The notes below the pieces were generated by a model that saw nothing but the letters and a program-made list of their open reading frames with translations, ran no database searches and had not been told where the DNA came from. Shown one piece after another: positions 19,440-31,200 of a stretch of 36,648 nucleotides of DNA. The DNA lies in contig QAXH01006011.1 in NCBI GenBank assembly GCA_004335635.1, forward strand, positions 1,267-37,914, written 5' to 3'. This stretch comes from Chloromonas sp. AAM2. Lineage: Eukaryota > Chlorophyta > Chlorophyceae > Chlamydomonadales > Chlamydomonadaceae. The translations under genes were made by a program, and so were the position numbers. Within the stretch, counting starts at the first letter, position 1; each line of letters begins with the position of its first letter.

Positions 19440-22400
19440 ATGTCGAGTGCAACCAACACCCCAGGCAACATAGGCAGCAAGACGCCTGCAGATGCCACGA
19501 ACAAGAATCTCAAGCTCTCGTTCTCTAGCAAGACGCCGGGGCAGAAGGTGTGTTTTGCGGCCATCGTTGGACAGCCCAAGGTTCACGGCATGGGCTCCCA
19601 AAGCTGTCAGTGCTCTATCTTGGCCAAACTGTGCATTCTGCATGCAGCTGGATCGCTTCATTCCGTCACGGTCAGGCATCGACCTGGACATGGCCAACTT
19701 GCACCTGACCAAGGAGAACATGACCGAAGGCGACAGCCAGGGCTCTCCCACTGGCGGAGACTACCAGAATATGCTGGCTGGGCAACTGGGTGTGGAACGA
19801 GAAGGTAGAATTCTTGCTTTCAAGCACAAGGCACCCGCCCCACCCGAGGGCCATGACAACAACCTGCGTGGTCTTTACACGGACAACTTGGGGCCTGCAC
19901 CCAGCAAGAAACACTTCAGGTAGGTGTATTCTTGCATGCACGTGCGATTCTTTCATTCTTTCACAGACATCATTCCATTCGTATGCATGCATGCCACGTG
20001 TCAGGAGTTGCAAGCTGTTGCATGCACGTTCTGTCTGCACAGAACGTTCTGCATGCACGTTCTGAGGCCACATGATGGTGCAGGTGGTGCATGATAATAA
20101 TAAGGCACAGCTTGCATGCTCTACCATGACGTGCTACCCTGCTGAGGCATTCATGATTGCAGGACATGCTTACCGTACCATTGCCCAGCACAGGAACCCA
20201 GATGCATGTGACATCACTGCCTCCTCCACATGCCTTCAGACACATTCCCCAGACACAGGACCGTATCCTGGACGCCCCTGACTTGGTCGATGACTACTAC
20301 CTTAACCTCCTGGACTGGAGCTGTGGAAACATTGTGAGCAACAGGGATGCCAGGTGGCCAACATTAGGAGCGATCCAGTTGCTTTGCGGGCATAGAGATG
20401 AAATGGTTGGCGAGTCCTGACTCAAACTGCTGAGCTGCGATACGGTGTCTAGCCCCACCCAGCTGCGCATATCATCCACGCTACCACACACACGCACTGC
20501 CCATGCGCCCAGTTTGCCAGTCTCAGTTATCATTGTCCACAACCGCTGTCGTGCTTCTCACCTTTGGAACCCTAGCTCAACCCTAGCCTATGTCGCTTGA
20601 GAGTATAAATTGGCCGGACGATGGTGCAGATTGCCGTGGCGCTGGGGCGCACAGTTTACATGTGGAACGCCGGCTCCGGAAGCGTAGAAGAGTTGTGCAC
20701 CACGCCTAACGAGGGCGATTACATTTGCAGCGTGGCGTGGAGTGTCGACGGGGCCTACTTGGCCGTGGGCACGTCCGACGCAAAGGTTCAGATCTGGGAT
20801 GCGGGGCGGTGTAAGCAGATTCGCGAACTTTGCGGCCACACGAATAGAGTAAGCTCGGTGGCATGGGCGAATACCACTCTGAGCAGCGGCGGCAGGGACT
20901 CAATTATCAACTGCTGGGACGTGCGAAAACGGCGAGATGAGGCATGTGTCGCGCGGTTGGAGGCGCACGAGCAGGAGGTGCGTTGGCTAGTGTTGGTGCA
21001 GGGAGTCTCCCATCGCCGTTCTATGACGTAACTCGTCTCCTCAGCGTTGTACAAGTCCTATATAATCGCCAACCAAGAATATGGAAACATGTCTGATTTG
21101 TGTGAATTGTGCGCAAGAAAGAACGAAAACGAAGAAGGCAAGGCTGTGCTGACACCTCGGAAGTGTATCCTTATACTGACATTCAACGGATCACACTCTG
21201 CATCAAGTCTGGGCACTGTGTAATTTCCTTTTGTTCCCAGGTGTGTGGCCTGAAATGGTCGCCATGCGGGCAGCAGTTGGCGAGTGGTGGCAACGACAAT
21301 GTCCTGTGTGTGTGGGACGCTAACTTCAGACTAGTTCACAAGGTTCAGGCACACCAGGTACTTGGCAGGAGGGGACGGTGGAAATCACAGAACTTCAACG
21401 TACACAACAATGTTCAAGCAGTAGCCAGTGTGTCGACAGACCACCAGCCCTAGGCGAGTGCCCAGCAGATGCCAGAGCAGGCGTGCTTCTGTGGCATACC
21501 CGGGTAGGCGGGACCAACGACCATACAACGGCCTTTGGCTGACCACCATTTCAACCATCTGTCCTGGAGTGGTGCAGAAGCAGTGCAGAGTCACCTGCTG
21601 GCAGTCGTACTGCTTAGGGGTATACTAACTGTCCATCATCTCCTTGTGCCCCGCAGGCTGCAGTCAAGGCGCTGGCCTGGTGCCCCTTCCAGAGCAACCT
21701 GCTGGCCACAGGCGGCGGGACAGCTGACCGCTGCATCAAGTTCTGGAACACGCACACAGGCGCAATGCTTAGCTCAATGGATACAGGCTCACAGGTAGGG
21801 GAGGGGGGGGTTCTGGGTGTGTGTGCATGTTTGTGTTTGTGGCTTTGTAGATCTGTATCAAACCCTGTCCATGGCCTGCTTGCCCCTGGCTTACCAGTCT
21901 GCAATCCTGGGACGTTGCAATCCCAACTAGCATCTCCCTTCTGCTCCTCCTTGGTTCCTCAGGGCGGGCTAGGCTATGGCAATCCCCCAGGGTGTAATCT
22001 CTATCTCCTGCCATTCTGCTTACAACGCTATAACTCACTCGACATGATCACATGATTATGTTTTCCCGTCTCAGGTGTGCAACCTTCAGTGGAGCCGTCA
22101 TGAGCGTGAGATTCTCTCAAGCCACGGCTTCTCCAAGAACCAACTGTGCCTGTGGAAGTACCCCAGTCTGGTCAAGGTGCGCTGGGGACCACCGACGCGT
22201 TATACATAAGGCATGCAAATTTTTGGGGAGATGATGTGTCTAGCTGCAGTTTCGGGGATCAAACCATGTCATATAATGCTGATGACGATGGTGATGATGA
22301 TGATGAGTAACATGTACATGTATACTACACATATCACGTTGATCGTCAAGCTCAGGCCGTAGTAGAGTATAGCCTGCTCATGTCTGACTTGATCAACCCA

Positions 22401-23354
22401 CTCAGCGCCACCTGACACTGTCACTGAACATGTAGTCCACAACATCCTTTGCCACCAGGTCGTTCAACTGCACCCCAGGGAAATGCCCCCAATCATCAAG
22501 CTATAGTGATCTTTAGCACCTTGCTCAGTATGCTTTGTCAAATATCTTTGCCTCGCGTCGTCACTTGATCCTGCACTCCATGTCGTTTGTTTGCAGGTGC
22601 TTAAGCTTACCGGGTTGGGGCAGTATAGCCTGCTAGGGTATGAATGGAGTGGCGCCACCTGGCTGCTGCTTGTATTTAAATTCAAGTCCACAACCTGACC
22701 AGCAAGTCACCCTGTTCACATGCATCATTTTCTGCATGTCGTTTCTCTGCAGATGGGTGAGCTTACCGGTCACCAGGGGCGTGTATTGGCCATGGCCATA
22801 TCCCCTGACGGGTCCACAGTGGTGTCGGCGGGGGCAGATGAGACGCTAAGGTTCTGGAAGGTACGTGGCATGCTGCGTACATCACGAGGTAATGACCTAT
22901 CAGTAGATCCGCCTCTGTACACCGTTTTATTCAAGAAGATTCGGAGCGTGATCTCTTCCTTGCCTGCGTGCACAGTGTGGGCCCATCCCGTTCCGTGTGA
23001 TGGTGTCCCTGGTGTAAACAACCGAACGCAGTGACCCGTTCTTTGTTGCAAGCCTTTTCCCTTGGTATTGCAGATCTTTGCTCCGTTTCCTGGGACGGCC
23101 TGATGTAAATATAAAGATCGAGAACGGATCTCACTACCCAAGTAGTCATAAGATGTATGATACCAGATGTTGATATAGAGAATTTTTCACCCAATGACTA
23201 CATATCATATTGCTATATTATGCTTCCTTAAATATCCATGTTGCAGGTGTTTGGCGAGCCTGCCACCTCCAAGGAGGACAAGGCAGCGCCCAGCGGGGCG
23301 GGAGGCATGGCTAGCGGGGGTGCAGCCCTCGGCGGCCTGCGCAGCATCCGCTAA
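19440..23354 (+). CDS. CDC20: CDC20, activator of the anaphase-promoting complex, complete, 9 exons
   Basis: CDC20 is the WD40 co-activator that brings substrates such as cyclin B and securin to the APC/C ubiquitin ligase in mitosis. Exons: 19440-19547, 19648-19919, 20240-20333, 20630-20977, 21241-21357, 21657-21794, 22075-22176, 22753-22860 and 23247-23354 (TAA). All phases agree and give 464 residues. The C-box DRFIPSR is at 38-44, KEN at 58-60, and a MAD2-binding-like RILAF at 90-94. The propeller entry [20 protein letters not shown] is at 128-147, followed by YLNLLDWS. Seven WD repeats follow (for example [56 protein letters not shown]). The tail ends GGLRSIR, the canonical C-terminal Ile-Arg that docks on the APC/C. 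HIPQT and [17 protein letters not shown] favour CDC20 over CDH1/FZR, which has KIPR and a DRFIPCRS-type C-box. The start is the first ATG in frame and is followed by a typical disordered N-terminus. Length is normal for the family. Confidence 0.97.
22579..22613 (+). repeat. Decoy copy of the CDC20 exon 8 acceptor
   Basis: CATGTCGTTTGTTTGCAG followed by GTGCTTAAGCTTACCGG resembles the true acceptor and exon 8 start at 22735-22769 (CATGTCGTTTCTCTGCAG, then ATGGGTGAGCTTACCGG). It lies about 156 bp upstream in the same intron. It looks like an old local duplication of the intron-exon border. Confidence 0.75.
22973..23019 (+). repeat. Dispersed short repeat, copy G (partial)
   Basis: GGGCCCATCCCGTTCCGTGT followed by GTCCCTGGTGTAAA matches the 3' half of the family, closest to the copy at 36562-36630. 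It lies in the last CDC20 intron. Confidence 0.7.
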
Positions 23355-23495
23355 GCCGCTGGCGACACAGCCACACATACCGGGACACGCGCCTATTACC
23401 AGCCATGGCCAGATGTGGCATGATTGTGGCATTGATGTTGTCCGGAAGTGTATGAACCAGGATTATCAGGAACTCTTTGCAATTGTATCGGCAGT

Positions 23496-23518
23496 TGTAA
23501 CGGTGGTCTTGGTTGTAA
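23496..23518 (+). terminator. Poly(A) signals (TGTAA twice) of CDC20
   Basis: TGTAA, the usual chlorophyte polyadenylation signal, occurs at 23496-23500 and 23514-23518, about 140-165 bases after the CDC20 stop. The position fits a short 3' UTR. Confidence 0.6.
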
Positions 23519-25773
23519 CAAGTGTCAGCTTTGCCTTATGGGAGGTGTTGTGGGAGGTGTTCACCAGCGAGTGTGTGTCGTGGGTGCCTGTTGTTAACTA
23601 TTGTCTGTGAGGCCAGCGCAATGAATGCAATGGAAATACGGAACGTTGAGTAACTGACGAAAGCAGGCTACGCACAAGGTTCCCCTTGTTTACAAACCAT
23701 CAGACAGGTTAGGAACTGAAAAAATAATAAGGCATCTTCCAAGAGGTGCCGGCCAGCTTTTGACCGGTTAAGGTACACAGCGCTGTCTTGCACTTAGTGG
23801 ACATTGGACCACGCGGCGAAGGCATCCTATTGTACCCAGCTCTTATCCGCTACCCTCCCACGTGCGCGAGGCAACCTGTGTGACAGGGCGAGGCAAGCCA
23901 GGTTCCGTGTGTGGGTACGCATGGCCAGGCCTTGCTCTTGTGCGGATTACGGTTGCGGCAGAACTTGCCTGTGCTTGAGGTGCGCTTGGCGTTTGTGCGA
24001 CGCCTTACCGTGCAACCTGTCTCTTGTCTCACGGAAGTCGCTGGCTTTCGTCGCGTGATGAAAGGACGCACACCCTCGCTACGGACGGTGGTCAGATGGC
24101 GGAAACCCTGGCAATATCCTAGCCTGAGCAATCCTAGCTTGCCAAGAGTTAAACGTGAAATTGCACATCGCGATGGCACCAAGCGCAGGCAGATCGCGTT
24201 TGCATTCATCAACACGCAGCTGCGGCATGGGAAGGTGACATGCACCAGCAGGCACATTGGCCACAGTGCATGTCACCATGCGCCTCATCGCTGCATGACG
24301 TGTTGCTGACTGAAACGACCATCTACCACCGCATCCATGCTGTGGCCACTCAATAAACGAACGCATACCACCATGCGCCTCTAGCATACCACAATGCGCC
24401 TCTAGATCATGCAATCTCGCGCGGCCATGATCATCATGCCATGCAATGCAATTCCAAGTGCGTTGGCGACGGGCGGGCAGCGGCCAGCGGCCAGCGGCGG
24501 GGCTGAGGCATGTGAATTTGTCGCTTTGCCTCCGTGCAAGCGCTTCATCATCCCATCTATTTATCCACACACTGGGGAAGTGGTCCCCAAGCGGCGAGCC
24601 GCAGCGATAACTAGTCTTTCTTGTTCTTTCAACTGGGTGACGGGTTTCATGGGTGACGGTCACACGGCACACTCATTCAATTGTCAACCGTTTACGGAAC
24701 GTCCAACTGGCGCTTGTCTGTTTACTTCTGAATAGAACGCAAAGGTCGCTGACTCGAGCAGTTGAGCTTCCGTTGACGCGAGCAAGGAGCGCGATCAAAT
24801 TGCCGCAACCATCGTCCCTGGATCACGTCACGGCAACGGCCGCGAGCAACATCGCTGGTCGGGCAACATCACGTCAGCTGTGCTAGTTGGCATGCGCATT
24901 GTTCGCGAGTTGCTGCGTACCTGTCGGATATCGGCGGCTCGAATTGACCACCTGCCGGAAGGTCTGTTGGAAGGTGGCGGGCGGCACCCGCGCAATAAAC
25001 AAGTCCCCCACCAGCAGCAGGGTCAACGCTTGAAGGTGGTGGCACTTGGCTTGACAGGATTTATCGGCTTCGCGCGGTTGGTTGGGCATGGCAACCTGGC
25101 TGGCAAATTGTATCATTCGTTTGGCGTGCAGGCAGGAAAACCAGTTTGCTCGCTGTCCAGCTACGCGCGCATGTCACTTTGCTGACGGAATCCTGCTGCA
25201 TGAACCTGGCTTTGACCTGACCTGCCCATCGCCCTTACTGTACCATCTGGCCATGGCGGCAAAGGCTTCCTCCATCCGTTCACTGTCCTACGAACAACAC
25301 ATCACATCTGGGATGCTTGATAATGCAACGAACAGCTCAGTGAAGCGGAGAAAGAATGGGTCGCAGTGAAGGGGCGAGAGAAGGGGTCACAAGGACAACC
25401 ACTCTCAGCCTTGAATTTGTTTGCTGTTCCGTTCCACGCGTGACACCTGCCCTTGTCACTTTCTTGCTTGCAGAGAGGATCAGACCCCTCTCCCATGCTT
25501 TGCCAGGTTCCGTCAGCAGCACCTGGTCAATTCCTGTAAGACTGCATGGCTTCTGAGCGTCGATGCCACTGCGCTTTCCTGCTGAGGTCGCAAGAATTTG
25601 GAATGGCCTCTTACAAGGAGGGAGTGCACACCATGAAGCACGTCCAACGCAAACATCAACTGATTGCGCAAATTGCAAAAATTTCTCCTAGTAAAGGGGA
25701 ATCTGACCGTGTCAGCAAGGGCTGGTGAGGCCCTTGTGGCCCCTTGATGAATTTTAACCCTCTGTATCTGCAG
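23519..25773. other. Region without a recognised gene
   Basis: About 2.2 kb between the CDC20 3' end and the first membrane-exon copy. Part of it (roughly 24740-25100) is CpG-rich and could be a promoter or 5' region of the downstream gene. A frame starting at ATG 24892 and closing at 25185 has no known domain. I looked here for the Cys/His pattern of an SBP domain on the plus strand and did not find it. Short repeats such as ATGCGCCTCTAG at 24373 and 24395 are the only structure noted. Confidence 0.5.
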
Positions 25774-25997
25774 TTGAGCCTTCCATGGCTGTCCTGCACG
25801 CATTGAGCCAGGCTGGCTGGCTGTCAATCTTCCTCTGGCGCATGCACGGTGACTCGCAACGTACGCTTCTGCAGGGTGTTTGCAACTGGGTTTTTCTCAT
25901 GGCCCTGTCATGCATCCGGGTTGGATACCAGAGGCACCGCCATGCATGCCAGCAAGTTAACTTCTCTGTTGTAAAAACTGTGTTACTGGCATGCTAG
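25774..25997 (+). pseudogene. Broken extra copy of the SPL-type terminal membrane exon (copy 1)
   Basis: After a good acceptor (CTGTATCTGCAG) the sequence encodes MAVLHALSQAGWLSIFLWRM, then RTLLQGVCNWVFLMALSCI. This is closely similar to the exon at 27633 (MAVLHALRQAAWMSIVVLRM, RTLFRGVCNWTILVLLSCI). Just before the ATG it lacks four bases present in the other copy (CCATG against CCAGTCATG). Joined in phase 0, like its relatives, it would shift frame and reach TGA within 11 codons. No matching upstream exon was found. It is probably a decayed duplicate, unless an upstream exon ends in a different phase. Confidence 0.75.
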
Positions 25998-26759
25998 TGT
26001 ATCTCTGGTACAAGATCCTATCGCTCCGTCCCACAGTAATCAACCCGAGTGGATTACGTGACATGGAGAGAGGGGCATCTTGTCAGACGCAAGGTCGGTT
26101 AATGGACAGGTGGAGGCGTCGGCCAGGCAAGCACTCATTCAGGATGCTCCAATAGTTTCACGGCAATAGACACAAGTGCCCCAGCCACTGGGTTTTACTG
26201 CATCTTTGAATCGGAAAGGTCGAGATCGACGCACGTGCATACTTGCGGTGAAAGCCACCGTCAGGTGCGACCAGAGCCGTCGCAGCCTGAGCAAGACGTT
26301 GAGCGCGGCCTAGGCTGCAAGAGTTCGAAGCGAGGCTATGCTGCAGCTGCGGCCTAGGCTTTGCACGCGCCATCACTCCGATCGCCGCTTTCGCCCAGGT
26401 AATCCGGCATTTGCACGGTCTTTCACACGCAGCCACCCTTCCTGCACATGCTCTTACGCCTGACGTATCGCATTGGCAGAGAAACACACCTTTCCAGATC
26501 AGCCAAGGTTGATTGTGCCGCATCGCCGCTCACCACAGACAGTGTTCACCGGCTTCAGAATCCGGTTGCTTGCGATCGCATTTTTCGGCGCACTGTGCTG
26601 GATTAAGTTCACAATTCCTACACAAGCGTCGCTGATGACGTGCCTGCCAGAGATGAAAGCCCTCAAACAAGCTGGCCCTTTACTCCGGCACACCTGTTGC
26701 GATATGCCATCAGGCAGGCTTTGTATATGCATACGCGACTTTCAACGTGCTGTTTGCAG

Positions 26760-28289
26760 GATGGGCGTGCCTCACCTTGCCAGCGTGGAGAGTTCAGCTG
26801 ACCCAACCTTCGCCTGCTATAGACTGCTACGGCTGGTCTGCGTATCGAAGACTGCATGGCTCATCAGCTTGGGGGTCCACAGCGCTTCCTTGCTTCGATC
26901 GTTGACTGGCGTACTGCTCGACAGGAAGAGATTGGCATCGACAGCCTTGGAGTTGGCCTACATCGCTCTTCACTTCGTCCTTCATTCCCTACCGGCTGCT
27001 TCAGTGCACTTCAGCCGAGTGGATCTGCTACAACCGGCATGCTATGCTTCCAACATCCTGCGCTTTTGGGCGCTGTGGTGCACGGCCATGGGCTTGATGC
27101 CTTATGTTGATGCATTGCGGATCATTCTGGAGTTGCATGCTGAGCTGCTGATCGACGCTGTTCTCGTCTACCAAGACCAAGTGAGTTACGCTTGCACAGA
27201 CACAATTGGTATATGAGAATTGCATATAGACTGCTTGCAGTTCTGCTTTGCATGGGGCACCTGGCATGAACCACCACTATGCTGCCAACCAGCAGAGCCT
27301 GTTTTGATTGTACGTGTTCTGATGACACGGGCTGAAGGCCAGCGCAAATCATCACAAAAAAAGGGTCGGCACACATGCCGAGCCTAGAACTACATGATAG
27401 AATCCTCTCAGTGTGTGAATCAGTCCACGTGGCAACATATCTTCATACACATGATGCAGACTAGGATAGCAGTTGACTCTGCCTAGTTGCTGTCAAACCA
27501 TCAAGGCCGTTGCTGGATGTCCAGATGATGACAAGTGCGACCACCAGAATCAAACAGGGCGTGACTGGTCATCTCTGCACGACATCAATTAGTCTGGCCT
27601 TGTAATCACGCTACCGCTTGTCATGCCCGCAGCTCAACCTGCCAGTCATGGCTGTCTTGCACGCTCTGAGACAAGCAGCCTGGATGTCCATTGTCGTCCT
27701 GCGCATGGATGGCGACCCTCTGCGTACGCTCTTTCGTGGCGTTTGCAACTGGACAATCCTCGTGCTTCTGTCCTGCATATTTGAATTGCGCACACGAGCT
27801 GCGTACAAGAGGCAGTTTTGCAACTCGAATCAAAATCAGCGACTGCAGCAGCAGCAGCCTGGCCTACCCATCCCTGGACAAGTGTTCTCCTTGGAGGAAG
27901 AGCCCGTCTCTGGCCTTGCCACCCCCGTCATGACCCCAGGCAAAAGCATCAGTTGTAGAAGCCTGGAAGGGGACGTGTGGTTTGCGCAGGAGCAGCTGTG
28001 TGAGAACATGGCGATGCAGTTAGCATGCTCAGAACCTGAACCAGTGCACACCCCACCATTCAACGAAACAGCGTCTACACGCTCATGCCATGGTAAGCAG
28101 GAATGGCATGCTCCAAAGCAGTCCAGTGCAACAGTCGCTCGTAGGCAAGCAGCGAGCTCAGGACGGGTCGGATTAGTACTGCCCACATTTCCTGCATTGC
28201 GAAACACTGTTGTGGCTCCTCAGAAGGGCAGCCAAGCCCCTTACGCCGCAGCGTTTCATCGGGCACTAGATGCATGCCGCCTCATATAG
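26760..28289 (+). other. Membrane module copy 2, homologous to 34480-35667
   Basis: The exon ending at 27180 (LLIDAVLVYQDQ|GTGAGT) parallels the exon ending at 34629 (VVVLIAYADQ|GTGCGT). Both end in phase 0 after a DQ pair. Each is followed by an exon with a hydrophobic stretch and a basic end (PLRTLFRGVCNWTILVLLSC and YKRQ, against PLRRALAVHAVSLAVTT and FKRWQ). LELAYIALHFVLHSLP also resembles CLAYEFIHHFLHTVT at 33367-33411. Shared intron position and phase argue for duplication, not chance hydrophobicity. The frame continues to TAG at 28287. Confidence 0.7.
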
Positions 28290-31200
28290 GTCACACCCGA
28301 GAACCCAACTCCGAACAACTGCTAGCAGACCTTGTTGCCAGCAGGTTTGGACGCTGTTAACTCATGACCTGAAACATTGTTGTGGCGGCGCCATGACGTG
28401 TGTCGTGTGCTGTCCGCTGCGGGTCGGCAGCTCGACGTCGCTTTTGTTGGAGCAGTGGATATTCGTCACGCAGCGGATATTCCTTGTGCCTCTGTTCGCA
28501 GTTGCGCAAGCCCCAACCTTGGTCATGAACTACCCAAGCATCAAGTTGTCGGCCTGCGGCACCATTCTCTCGCATGACGGGACAGGCGTAGGCGGGGAGC
28601 TTCCAGTTTGCACTCAGCACGAGCCTGTCGATGCCGGCATGCAAAATTGCGAGGCTGAACTCTGTTTGGCACACGAGCCACGGCAGACCGCGTTATCAGC
28701 AGACATCAGCACAGCCGCTACTGCTGCTCTGGACAGCATTATCTATGCCACCTCAACCCACGCAGCCGTTGCGACGACAAGCGGAGAAGTGGCCACGTGC
28801 ACGCATCATGCGCTAGCTCCAGCGAGTCCTGCGCTGTCGAGGTGGAAGGGCGAAACAGGAAACGTTATGCTTGCACGCTTCATCGAGCCCAAGCACCCGG
28901 TCGGTCGCTCGGCAACAGACATTCTCAAGGTCATTCGTGGGCAGCGCAACCTTGGCTATGCGCGCAACACATCTTATGCGCCCTTTCCCGTGAGTTATGT
29001 TTAAGTGTTCAAGTGTTTACGCGGGCTGGTCGTTGTACGATTGCACGGATAGCAAGACGCAGGGTGCATGTCGGCAGCTGAGTCTGTTAAAAACTTGTTG
29101 AAAACGCCTGATAACAAAGGTACAGAACACCTGCATATCGCAGCACTTCCGCTTCGCGCAGGTGAGCTTTAAAAGGAACATCTGCTTCTGCAACGCACTA
29201 AAACGATGATTACGCGCACGCTACTCATTCCGTTGCTGCAGATGAATGTCAAGCTCAAGGGCATTGAGCTGGAGCATCTGCCACCTGACATGGCAAGGCT
29301 GATGCAGACGCGGCTAAGCCACTGGTAAGTTAGCAAGTTTGTCCAACCAGGATAACAGACTTTGCAGTCTTTACATGGCTTTGCTGGCATTTGGCTGGAG
29401 AGATCGCAGCCATTAGGGCACAATCACTGGGCTGGCTCTGCAGTGAAGTGGAGCTGGTCGCGTGTCATTCTTCCTGCCTGTGTTGTTAATGCTTGCAGCA
29501 TGCCAGGCGTCCACATGGCGGGGCTGGCCATGCGCAGTGGGTGTGTCATGCTTACCCTGGACCTGGTGCAAGGGCGCGAGGGCGGACAGGTCTCCCCTGA
29601 CATGATGCGTCTCTTCAGCCAACTGATGAGGGACCACCCCATGGGCACATTGTTGGAGCAGGGCACGGCTATGCACATTCAGGTGCGCTTGGCAGCGTTG
29701 TGCATTAGATTGTCGTTCTAGGCACGCACAACGCATCTGTGCTCGTACCAAGTCCCCCGCTTAGTGTTTTCAAGATACCGTACTGACGCACTAAATTAGT
29801 CAAACTTCAAGCGAGGAAAAGGCAAAAGTCCATTAAACTCCGCGTTTCCTGCAAAATCGGCTGGTTTTGGAGCCAAGTTCGACTAACTTTCGCGAAATTC
29901 GCTTGCCTGCGGCGCTCAATTACGACTAAGGGCACTGACACCATCTTTCCGCGTTTTAGAGCTCTCACGGTTGCTGCTTCCGGCTTGGGGCATGTTTTGA
30001 ATCCTCGTTGGGCCCATGCAACAGACGACGACCAGCAAGCGGACACATTTCAATTGAGGACTGCCAAGGAAAATGCCATGCCACAGCACCTGGCCACAGC
30101 ACTTGTTTTGGGCAGGTCGGAGGTCAAGAAACCACGGCATGATGGCAAGCGTCAGGCAACCATCACCAGCAGGGATTGCAGCACGTGGCAGACTAGGGAA
30201 TGACTCTGCTGACTTGTGACAGATTTTAAAGGCAAGTTTACATCAGGGAAGCCGTCACATGACACGGGTCGGGATGTGTACCGCCCTGACCTACCCTGAG
30301 AAAGAAGTTCGAAGTTCGCGTTTGATTTTGAACTCGACTTTCAATTCGACTAAGCCATGGCAGTCGCTGTTAAAAAAACTGAGTTTGCTGCGAAACTCAC
30401 CTGAAATTTGTTCGACCAACTTTGAACGAAAGTTTCCGCCTCCGGCGGGCCTTGACTTGTGACCACTTTTATGCGTCAGTACTGTGGCTTGGTATGGCTT
30501 TGTGAGGTATTTGTATTGTATTTTCCAGCCGCCAGCATGATTGAACCTTGCTTGCAGACCGGTGATGCACTGACGCTGTGCCAGTGGGACGGCAGCAGTA
30601 GCAGCTACTGCCATCTGGACGTAACTGGACAGACCCTGGGCACCGTTGACTTAGAAGGCCTGGCCTCATGTCGCCTTTTGAGTGCATCACCAGCCGTGCA
30701 GTGTCTGCCGGAAGGCCCACCTCACTCCGATGCTCTGACTCTGACGGTGGAGCTACAGCTGCCCAACAACTGCCGTCTGCACGGTTGGCAACCAGCTAGT
30801 GCGCCTGACAGTGTAAGCAACAGCTCTCCGAGGAGCGCTAGCACGGTCGATGCCATGCTACTGGCGCGGAGTCTGGGCGGTGGCTACCTGCCTGTGTCAG
30901 TTGAACATGTTTCACAACTGCGCTTAGGTGATGGTGCGGCCGGGGCAGATCGCGCAGTTGCGCAGGTAAGGAACGTAGCTTGTGGTCTCGATACAAACAC
31001 GTGATCCGAATCTAAGTATTCAGATCGTGTGACCAGCAACCATCATCTGTACGACACAGGCAAGGTCGCCATTGCCATTTTTTGCGGTTTGTACTTTGCA
31101 TAAGCAGGACGCTCCTTTCTTATTCCGCTCGACCGCACTGCCATGTGTCAGCACGAGTTTATGTCAAGTGTTGGAACGGATTGTGTCACGGATGCAGATG

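Noticed and set aside
23804..24309. Cys-rich frames after CDC20 considered as an SBP zinc-finger domain
   Set aside because: The C-x4-C ... H-x-x-C spacing, the QRFCQQC-type core and the basic tail of SBP are absent in all frames read.
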